A stretch of 43,832 nt of DNA, from contig CAIQQO010000374.1 in the NCBI GenBank assembly GCA_903873965.1, forward strand, positions 1-43,832. The letters run 5' to 3'. A program made the position numbers and the translations under genes. This document shows, piece by piece, positions 25,180 to 31,703 of the stretch (position 1 is its first letter; the number at the start of each line of letters is the position of its first letter). Source of the DNA: an uncultured bacterium. Lineage in GTDB: Bacteria; Chloroflexota; Anaerolineae; J036; Brachytrichaceae. The notes below the pieces were generated by a model. That model ran no database searches, had not been told where the DNA came from, and saw only the letters and a list, made by a program, of their open reading frames with translations.

Positions 25180-27276
25180 TCACTGTCCTGCCGTCACCAC
25201 AATATCGCCCAGCCACAACCGATTGCCACCGTTATGACCAGACGTGATTGGCAGGCGTTGACCCGTCGCGGCGTCGACGATCCCGATGTACACACCATAC
25301 CTGCCCGGTGCGATGCCCGGTTTGAGCCACACAGCGCGTTGGTCGGTCACGTCTTCGCCCGCGTTCCACGTATCCGTTGGGCGAAAGCCGGCGACTGGCT
25401 CAGCGTCGTTTTGCGCCACGGGCGGCGTGTCAACGCCTCCCATGTGCACGAACATCTTGTATCGGCCCGCGGGTTTTGTCAGCGCGCGCCACGTCAGTTT
25501 CAGCGCGACCAGATCGCCGCTGGTTGTGTCACCGGCAGTGATCGTCGCGCCAGTCAGCGCTATCGTTGTCCCAAACGTTGCCGGCAGCGCCGCTTCGCTG
25601 GAGGTCGCCGTTTGTGGCAGCGCCGCATATATCGCCAGGCGGATGTTGCCCACCCATTGTTCTTCAGCCTTATACGCGTGCTCAGCCAGCCAGCGTTCAT
25701 ACCAACTGGATGGGTCGGACTCGCGCTCGGCGTAATACAGCACGAACAAGCGCTGGTACTGCGCCGCGATCGGCTTCATTTGCTCATCCACTGCGGCAGC
25801 GTTGATCGGGCGATAGATCAGTGGGATGGCCGGCGCGCCGGTGCGATGGTAATAGGTGAACACTTCCCACTGATTGGGCGCGCTGAATAGGATGGCGTCG
25901 CCTGTATGCGCATCAGCTTCGATCATGCGCGCGATGCCGCGATAGTTGTCGCGCGCGAAGGTTGGGTTGTTGTACAGGTTGTTCAACGAGGGCAGCATTA
26001 CGCCGGCAATGACGAGGGCGGGAAGACAGACGTAAAACGTAAAACGTAAAACGTAAAACGTGAGGCGTGAAAGGTGTGTGGTAGATGGGTTGGCCGGTGC
26101 GATGAGGCTGTTCCAGATGGCCTGGCATATTTGTGGGAGGGATGTGAGGCCGTGTGCAGTAAGTAGCATGAGTGGGGCGAGGCATACCAGTAGGAATTTC
26201 AGGTAGGCTTCGCGGTATAGTTTGAAGGCGAACAGTAGTACGAAGGGGAGTAGCGCGAGTATCAGCAGGTATATGACTGCCGGGGTGGTTGTGATTTTGG
26301 TGGTGGATTTTGTTGACCGGTGTAGGTCTTGACGCAAGGCGTGGCTGAGCATTGTTGCGAGGCTATAGACCACAGCTGTCAGCGACAGCAGCGCGATGAC
26401 GGCCAATGCCAACTGCGTTTCGCCCAGCGCGAGGGGGAGCGTTCGCCCAACCACCAGCCAGCGGAAGGCATCGAGCATGGCCTGTCCCAGGTCATAGGTC
26501 TGCGGCGCGACGCCCCACGCGGTGATCTGTCGAATCGCAATGGGCAACCATGGAAGATAGAGCCCGAGCGCGATGAGGTTGATGATGGTATAGGTGAGCA
26601 CCTTATGAAGCAGGTTTGTTCGATGTGTCGCCAACCATAGCAGGACGCACATGCCTTGTGCCACCATGACAAATGGGTAGGCATACTGCGTATATAACCC
26701 TGCCGCCGTCGCAATCACATAGGCCACCGCAAAGATTCTTCCTGCTTGACGGCTTCCCAACTTGACCAACGACCAAGTTGAGATCAGCGCCAGCAGCGCC
26801 AGCATCTCGTACATGCGCGCCTCTTGGCTGTAATAGATGGCGAAGGGTGAGAAAGCCACGAGCAGGGCGGCGATTAAGCCGGTGCGCGGGTCGTCTTTGG
26901 CCGTGAGGGATGTACCCAGCAGGTAGGTGAAGAGGATGACGAGTGTGCCGCAGGCGACGGAGAGCCCGCGCAGCGCGGCTTCGCTATCGCCCATCACGGC
27001 GCGCCAGAAGTGCAGCGCCAGATAGTACAAGGGTGGGTGGATATCGCCGGCAGCGCCCTCAATGATCAGTTGGATTGAGCGTTCGGCGATGCGCACGCTG
27101 TTGCCTTCGTCGTACCAGAATGACTGGGCATCCAGCCGGTACATGCGCAGCCCCAGCCCGATCAATACCACGAGCAGGACCGCGATGGCGCGGCTGGAGG
27201 GCGCGGGCAGGCGCTTCCACAGGGATGCCGAGCCACCCCACAGGGATGCCGAGCCATGTTTGAATTGACGCATCAT
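25180..27276 (-). CDS. Membrane glycosyltransferase, GT39/RgtA-like (PF13231 type)
   Basis: This 698-residue polytopic protein has about ten membrane segments and the first extracytoplasmic loop signature of the PMT/ArnT/RgtA clan (QSFWYDEG near residue 55, then GDIHPPLYY near 77), where the Asp/Glu pair is catalytic. Such enzymes move a sugar from a polyprenyl-phosphate donor onto lipid, glycan or protein on the outer membrane face. The C-terminal 200 residues form a soluble beta-rich domain with WRALTKPAGRYKMFVH and a final RLWLGDIVVTAGQ. Two repeat insertions disturb it: a doubled GSASLWG/K at residues 8-21 and a heptamer tract encoding TFYVLRFTFYV near 405. The start is uncertain because the N-terminal repeat may precede the native Met. 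Confidence 0.85.
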   Translation of the reverse strand: MMRQFKHGSASLWGGSASLWKRLPAPSSRAIAVLLVVLIGLGLRMYRLDAQSFWYDEGNSVRIAERSIQLIIEGAAGDIHPPLYYLALHFWRAVMGDSEAALRGLSVACGTLVILFTYLLGTSLTAKDDPRTGLIAALLVAFSPFAIYYSQEARMYEMLALLALISTWSLVKLGSRQAGRIFAVAYVIATAAGLYTQYAYPFVMVAQGMCVLLWLATHRTNLLHKVLTYTIINLIALGLYLPWLPIAIRQITAWGVAPQTYDLGQAMLDAFRWLVVGRTLPLALGETQLALAVIALLSLTAVVYSLATMLSHALRQDLHRSTKSTTKITTTPAVIYLLILALLPFVLLFAFKLYREAYLKFLLVCLAPLMLLTAHGLTSLPQICQAIWNSLIAPANPSTTHLSRLTFYVLRFTFYVCLPALVIAGVMLPSLNNLYNNPTFARDNYRGIARMIEADAHTGDAILFSAPNQWEVFTYYHRTGAPAIPLIYRPINAAAVDEQMKPIAAQYQRLFVLYYAERESDPSSWYERWLAEHAYKAEEQWVGNIRLAIYAALPQTATSSEAALPATFGTTIALTGATITAGDTTSGDLVALKLTWRALTKPAGRYKMFVHMGGVDTPPVAQNDAEPVAGFRPTDTWNAGEDVTDQRAVWLKPGIAPGRYGVYIGIVDAATGQRLPITSGHNGGNRLWLGDIVVTAGQ
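26031..26073. repeat. Heptanucleotide tandem tract (CGTAAAA type) within coding sequence
   Basis: Six consecutive 7-base units, four of them identical CGTAAAA followed by CGTGAGG and CGTGAAA, lie inside the GT39-type gene and encode a seven-residue periodic TFYVLRF stretch. The tract and its GTGTGTG-containing 3' flank resemble the tract at 37131-37160. Confidence 0.85.
27217..27256. repeat. Two tandem 21-bp units of a GGCATCCCT-core repeat
   Basis: CCACAGGGATGCCGAGCCA occurs at 27217-27235 and again at 27238-27256. On the coding (minus) strand this doubles GSASLWG at the N-terminus of the GT39-type protein. The unit matches, in inverted orientation, the 23-base repeat found at 30179 and 30576 (19 of 23 positions). 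Confidence 0.85.
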
Positions 27277-27315
27277 TGTTTGGGCGAGTGTACCATCGTG
27301 AAACGTGCTGCGTGG

Positions 27316-28569
27316 TCAGCCGTCTGACGCGATGGGATGGGCATGCATGCTGAGGTTGCGTAATTTTCTCGCTCGCCATGTCACCATGCCGACCACAAAC
27401 AGGGTCACCATGCCGCCGGCGACGACCGACGCCGCTGTGCCGAGGAGCTTCGCGGACACACCGCTCTCAAAGGCGCCCACCTCGTTCGAGGCGCCGATGA
27501 AGATCCACTCCACGGACGCAATGCGCGCGCGCATCGCTTCGGGCGAGAACGTGCGCACAATGGTCGAGCGGATCACCATGCTGACGCCGTCGAAGATGCC
27601 CGTGCCCATCAACGCCAGCCACGATAGCACCATATCGCGCGACAGCCCGAACGCGATGATCGATACGCCAAAGCCGGCCACGCACACCAGCAAGGTGCGC
27701 CCTGTGTTGCGCATTGGCGGCGTGCGCGCGCACCACAATGATGAGAGCAGCACACCGACGGTGGGCGCGGCCTGCAGAATGCCATATCCCGCCGGCCCCG
27801 TCTTCAAAATGTCGCTGGCGAAAACAGGCAGCAGTGCGATGGCGCCGCCAAACAACACCGCGAATAAATCAAGCGACATCGCGCCGATGAGAATCTGATC
27901 ATTCCATACATACTTCACGCCTGCCGCAATGCTCTGCCAGATCGATTCATCCGCAGCCGCCGGCGGCATTGGCTTTGGCGCGATCAACAGCAACCCGATG
28001 AATGACAGCGCAAACGCGACTGAGATCAGGCTGAAGGTCACTGTCGGGCCGAAGGCCGCATAGCTCAGTCCGCCCAGCACAGGGCCGGTGATGGACACCA
28101 CCGTGCCGGCGCTGCTCATGATGGCTGCCGCCTGTGCATACCAGCGCTGCGGGATGACTTGCGCTTCAAACGCGCTCGATGCCGGATTGGCAAAACCGCG
28201 CGCCGTTCCGACGACGAACGCAACCGCATACAGCGCCGTCATCCCCAGCCGCGAAACATCGAGCGAGATGAACACGTACGACAACACGCACACCAGCAAC
28301 ACGGCCTGCGTGATGAGCACAATGCGGCGGCGGTCGTGGCGGTCGGCGAAGTGTCCGCCCAGCAAGGCCAGGCTCAAGGCCGGGATGGCTTCGATCAGCC
28401 CAAGCAACCCGAGCGCGAGCGGATCGTGCGTCAGTTGGTACACCTGATAGCCGATAACGATGACGAGTGCACTGCCGGCCAGGCTGCTGCACAGGCGCGT
28501 TAACAACAGGTAGCGAAACTCGGCTAACCGGAACGGGGCAAACGTATTGGATGTAAAAACAGTTTTCAT
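27316..28569 (-). CDS. Major facilitator superfamily transporter
   Basis: The 417-residue protein has 10-12 hydrophobic segments and the MFS loop motif GGHFADRHDRRRIVLITQ between helices 2 and 3 (around residue 70). The sequence type (MFS_3/enterobactin exporter-like, with FRLAEFRYLLLTRLCSSLAGSALVIVIGYQVYQLT at the start) suggests a proton-driven drug or siderophore exporter; the substrate is not predictable. Its ATG overlaps the stop of the HAD phosphatase gene by four bases (ATGA), so the two are translated together, which hints at a shared substrate pathway or a shared stress response. Confidence 0.9.
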   Translation of the reverse strand: MKTVFTSNTFAPFRLAEFRYLLLTRLCSSLAGSALVIVIGYQVYQLTHDPLALGLLGLIEAIPALSLALLGGHFADRHDRRRIVLITQAVLLVCVLSYVFISLDVSRLGMTALYAVAFVVGTARGFANPASSAFEAQVIPQRWYAQAAAIMSSAGTVVSITGPVLGGLSYAAFGPTVTFSLISVAFALSFIGLLLIAPKPMPPAAADESIWQSIAAGVKYVWNDQILIGAMSLDLFAVLFGGAIALLPVFASDILKTGPAGYGILQAAPTVGVLLSSLWCARTPPMRNTGRTLLVCVAGFGVSIIAFGLSRDMVLSWLALMGTGIFDGVSMVIRSTIVRTFSPEAMRARIASVEWIFIGASNEVGAFESGVSAKLLGTAASVVAGGMVTLFVVGMVTWRARKLRNLSMHAHPIASDG

Positions 28570-29213
28570 TCCAGGATACGCCAGCCGTTCTTATGGGCCG
28601 TTGCGCGCAGTTCCGGGTCGGGGTGAACGGCTATGGCCGTGCGGCTCATCATCAGCATGGGAATGTCCGCGGCTGTGTCGCCATAGGCCATGTCAAGCGT
28701 CTCGGCGTCGAGAAGCTGGCGCAGGCGCTCCGCCTTGACCGTTTTGTTGTTTAATGCGCCGCCGATTTTGCCATTGGCTTTGCCTGCACTGAACAGCAGC
28801 GGTGTGCCGATGGCATCGGATAAGCCGGCGCGACGTGCGAACGCTTGTGCAATGGGGGTATAGGTGCCCGATGTCAGGATGGTGCGATGGCCTTCGTCGC
28901 GCAGGCGTTGCACTTCGGCCAACGTGTCGGCGCGCCGCAGAGGCCACATCACTTGATCCACAACCCATTCGCTCATGGCGTCGATACGCGCCTGGTCAAA
29001 GCCCTTAAACAGGCGCACTTCATCGATGATCCAGCGGTTGCCAAACTCGACGTTGTCGATCAATCCAACCCTGGCGATGAGGCTGCCCGGCACGCGGGGG
29101 AGGAAGAATAACTGGTAGGGAATCGTGTGGCCGTTCGCCTTAAGCCATTGGCCCACGCCCTTCCACGTGCGCCCGGTAGTCAGTGTCCCTTCAAGGTCTG
29201 TTGCGACATTCAT
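28566..29213 (-). CDS. HAD superfamily phosphatase (SerB/ThrH-like)
   Basis: The ATG at 29213 gives a 215-residue protein starting MNVATDLEGTLTTG; the longer open frame upstream is not protein-like. HAD motif I is DLEGTL, with Glu in place of the second Asp, as in ThrH-type enzymes. Motif II is TILTSGTY (Ser/Thr), motif III includes the Lys near NKTVKAERL, and motif IV is MAYGDTAADIPML. A helical cap lies between motifs I and II, fitting the HAD-IB subfamily of phosphoserine phosphatase-like enzymes. The substrate is a small phosphorylated metabolite, not identifiable from sequence. It is coupled by a 4-base overlap to the MFS transporter gene. Confidence 0.87.
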   Translation of the reverse strand: MNVATDLEGTLTTGRTWKGVGQWLKANGHTIPYQLFFLPRVPGSLIARVGLIDNVEFGNRWIIDEVRLFKGFDQARIDAMSEWVVDQVMWPLRRADTLAEVQRLRDEGHRTILTSGTYTPIAQAFARRAGLSDAIGTPLLFSAGKANGKIGGALNNKTVKAERLRQLLDAETLDMAYGDTAADIPMLMMSRTAIAVHPDPELRATAHKNGWRILE

Positions 29214-29265
29214 GGGGCAGGAGTGTATCACTCTCACACGTCCCGAAAGGGGCCAGGCTGAAATC

Positions 29266-30126
29266 CTACAGCAACGGAGGGCCGCCGGCGCTTGGATAAG
29301 CGATGATGCCAAGGGTGCCCGGGCCGAGATGCGCCGACACGGCGATGGACAGGTTTGTGAGAATGATTTCATTGCAGTTTAGTGTGGCGCGCACGCGTTC
29401 GAGCAATGCCTGACCGGCTTCCGGGGCGCGCGCGTGGACGATGGCCACATTGACGGGCTGCTGTTGCAGGCAGTTCTTCATCTCATCCACGATGTAGTTG
29501 AGCGCGCGTTGGCGGGTGCGTACGCGTTCGGCCAGATCGAGGGCGCCATCGCGCAGGGCGATGACGGGTTTGATGCTGAGCAAAGAACTGATCGCCACCT
29601 GAATGGCTTTCACGCGACCACTCAGCCGTGCATACTCAAGGTTGTCAACGGTGAAAATAACGTGCATGTTGTTGCGGATGTATTCCAGGCGTTTGACGAT
29701 GTTCTGCAGACTCTCGCCGGCGCGTTCAAGCAGGCGGGCTTCGCGGCACATATAACCAAGGCCTGCCGAGCCATTCAACGTGTCGAGCACAATCACCGTG
29801 ATCTCGCCGGTCAATTCGCGCGCGGCCTGCTCTGCTGATTGGAACATGCCCGATAGTTTGCTGGATAGGTGCAGCGAGAGTATGGTGTCGCCGGACGCCG
29901 CGATGCGACGATAAAACTCCTTGAACTGATCCGGCGAGGGTATGGCCGTCTTGGGGATCTGGTGCATCTCGTCGACGATGCGGTAGAAGTCGTCATCACT
30001 TAGGTCAACACCCTGGAGAAAGGTGCGGTCGCCGATATGGAGGTAAATAGGGATGACGTGGATGTTATAAGCCTGTATCCAATCCGGTGGCATGTCTCCT
30101 GAGCCGTCCATGACGATGTGCAACAT
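29266..30126 (-). CDS. DegV family fatty-acid-binding protein
   Basis: The 286-residue protein has the DegV fold pattern: a first strand MLHIVMDGSGDMPP, IHVIPIYLHIGDRTF, and the family block KTAIPSPDQFKEFYRR with ILSLHLSSKLSGMFQSAEQAA (lipid carboxylate contacts). A C-terminal lobe includes NVAIVHARAPEAGQALLERV and HLGPGTLGIIAY. DegV/FakB proteins bind a fatty acid; FakB relatives present it to a kinase (FakA) for phosphorylation. No FakA gene is in the window. It lies 52 bases ahead of the HAD/MFS pair on the same strand. The Gly-for-Thr change in the usual DSTSDLP start (here DGSGDMP) is minor. Confidence 0.92.
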   Translation of the reverse strand: MLHIVMDGSGDMPPDWIQAYNIHVIPIYLHIGDRTFLQGVDLSDDDFYRIVDEMHQIPKTAIPSPDQFKEFYRRIAASGDTILSLHLSSKLSGMFQSAEQAARELTGEITVIVLDTLNGSAGLGYMCREARLLERAGESLQNIVKRLEYIRNNMHVIFTVDNLEYARLSGRVKAIQVAISSLLSIKPVIALRDGALDLAERVRTRQRALNYIVDEMKNCLQQQPVNVAIVHARAPEAGQALLERVRATLNCNEIILTNLSIAVSAHLGPGTLGIIAYPSAGGPPLL

Positions 30127-30178
30127 GTGCGGGTCTCCTTACCAATGATCGTTTTATGTGCTGTTAGTGTAATCCCGT

Positions 30179-30201
30179 TGTGGCCTGGCATCCCTTTGGG
30201 G
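30179..30201. repeat. 23-bp GGCATCCCT-core repeat, intergenic copy
   Basis: TGTGGCCTGGCATCCCTTTG plus GGG occurs here between the nitrilase and DegV genes. It is identical over 23 bases to 30576-30598 inside the nitrilase gene, and related to the pair at 27217-27256 in the opposite orientation. Confidence 0.85.
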
Positions 30202-30210
30202 CAGAAGAAG

Positions 30211-31008
30211 TCAGGCTTCATCCGTGATCGAAAATACGAAAAACTGTTCGCCGGTTGCTTCGGTCCGGCAAGCCCACGCGCCTTCGGGTGTAATCACGCC
30301 GCCGGGCGCAGAACACGGCAGGTGCGTCGGGGTGGCGTTGTCGACCGTGACGATCCATACTTTACCGGCCGCGGCGCGCATGCGCAGGTTGGATTCGTGG
30401 AAATGCCATGCGGTATCGCGCGACCATGCGCTGCCATTGCGCCCGCCGTTGACGGCGTGAAAGATGATGCGCGCGCCGCGGTCCGCCAGTTGCTGGCTGA
30501 GGTGCGGGTCGGGCATGGGCGTGCAGGATGGGTTGGCCCACAAGTCGTTACAGATTAATCCGCCAATCGTGATGCTGTGGCCTGGCATCCCTTTGGGGTT
30601 GAACTCAAAGGTGCTTAACTCCGTCGTTGCGTAATGGTTGATCTCGCCCACACTGGGCGTTGTCATCGTGCCGCAGCGCAGCGTCTTGCTGTGAAATCCC
30701 AGATACGCGCCGTTCGCGGTGTAGAAGCGTATCTGGTTGTAAATCAACCCGTTGCTCTCTTTGAAGCAGACGCCCAATGCCAGCCCGACGCCTTTCTCAC
30801 GCGCCAATGTGGTGATGGTTTGCAGGCCTGCTTCGACAGCCGGCGCATCGATATCGGGTTTATACCCGCTGAGTGCGCCTTCGGGCGTGAGCAGGATGTC
30901 GGCGCCGGCCTGCGCTGCCTGTTCCAGCGCGTGGCTGATCGTGGCGACGTTCTGTTGCACGTCGTGGTCGTTAACGGCCATCTGGATGCCTGCGACACGG
31001 ATCATCAT
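30211..31008 (-). CDS. Nitrilase-superfamily carbon-nitrogen hydrolase
   Basis: The 265-residue protein has the Glu-Lys-Cys triad of the superfamily: E43 in LLTPEGALSGY, K108 in FHSKTLRCG and C153 in IGGLICNDLW. It is expected to hydrolyse an amide or carbamoyl compound in the cytoplasm; the branch and substrate are not identifiable. Residues 138-144 (PKGMPGH), just before the catalytic Cys strand, are encoded by a 23-base repeat that also occurs 397 bases downstream of it outside the gene, so this loop seems to be an acquired insertion. Met1 or Met2 could be the start. It follows the DUF4279-like gene on neither operon evidence nor shared direction other than strand; the gap is 41 bases. Confidence 0.88.
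   Translation of the reverse strand: MMIRVAGIQMAVNDHDVQQNVATISHALEQAAQAGADILLTPEGALSGYKPDIDAPAVEAGLQTITTLAREKGVGLALGVCFKESNGLIYNQIRFYTANGAYLGFHSKTLRCGTMTTPSVGEINHYATTELSTFEFNPKGMPGHSITIGGLICNDLWANPSCTPMPDPHLSQQLADRGARIIFHAVNGGRNGSAWSRDTAWHFHESNLRMRAAAGKVWIVTVDNATPTHLPCSAPGGVITPEGAWACRTEATGEQFFVFSITDEA
30576..30598. repeat. 23-bp GGCATCCCT-core repeat, copy inside the nitrilase gene
   Basis: Identical over 23 bases to the copy at 30179-30201. It encodes PKGMPGH in frame on the minus strand, upstream of the catalytic cysteine of the hydrolase. Confidence 0.85.
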
Positions 31009-31049
31009 AACGCCTCTATTTTATGACACATTGCGCGATTGCGGCGCTT

Positions 31050-31685
31050 CTATCCAACGTTCAGGCGCAAATCCAGAACGACGTTTAGGTCAGCGATGCG
31101 GCGCAGCGTCGCCGTGTTGAGCTTGATTCGCGGCAAATGGTGAGAGGGACCGTACCAGTGCACCTCAAGAACGGCGTTGGTCAGCGCCGCCAATTGGCGA
31201 ACGCCGGCGGCATCTTGTTCCAGGATGTTCAGTAGCAGGCCGACGTTATCATCAACACTGTCAGCGAGCGGCATCGGCGGCTTGATCGATAGACCACTGC
31301 TTCTCGTATCGGCACCCATATCCCATTGTTCCGTCGGAAGCAGGCGCGTTGCTGCGAGCAATGCAGCGAGAGGATGCACTGTCGTGGAGCACATCAGGTA
31401 ACACTCGTTACCGGCCGCGATGTGCACGCTGCGCATCTTAGGCATGGGCAGCGGATCGACCTGGACAGCAAGAAAGAAGCTGCAGTTGATCAGTCCAAAA
31501 TAGACGATGAGTGAACCATCCGGCTCGTCACGATCCAGGCGCACGATGTCAAGCCCGCCATTCACTTTCCTCAGGGGATGATCTGCCAGCAGTTTCAAGG
31601 TTGAACGAGACTGCGATTGCCGCACTTCCTCAATCGCAAGCGCGATACATGGGTCCGAAGTTGTGATATTGGTTTGATTTTCCAT
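31050..31685 (-). CDS. DUF4279-like protein, possible immunity or partner protein of the DUF4157 protein
   Basis: The 211-residue protein has no signal peptide or membrane segment. Its second half resembles DUF4279 (PF14106). The pattern is a Pro-Thr-x-x-Trp turn (LLPTEQWDMG near residue 118), an Asp/Asn-rich helix leading into VGLLLNILEQDAAGVRQLAAL, a hydrophobic strand LEVHWYG, and the ending LNTATLRRIADLNVVLDLRLNV. The first half is unrecognised. It begins 18 bases after the stop of the 927-residue DUF4157 protein and is surely co-transcribed. A small acidic soluble protein directly after a putative effector fits an immunity or chaperone role; that role is inference from position only. Confidence 0.62.
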   Translation of the reverse strand: MENQTNITTSDPCIALAIEEVRQSQSRSTLKLLADHPLRKVNGGLDIVRLDRDEPDGSLIVYFGLINCSFFLAVQVDPLPMPKMRSVHIAAGNECYLMCSTTVHPLAALLAATRLLPTEQWDMGADTRSSGLSIKPPMPLADSVDDNVGLLLNILEQDAAGVRQLAALTNAVLEVHWYGPSHHLPRIKLNTATLRRIADLNVVLDLRLNVG

Positions 31686-31703
31686 GAGGTTATTTCATGT
31701 CGA

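Noticed and set aside
30000-30221. 73-codon minus-strand frame upstream of degV containing PKGMPGH
   Set aside because: The peptide comes from the 23-bp repeat; the rest overlaps degV in another frame and lacks protein character.
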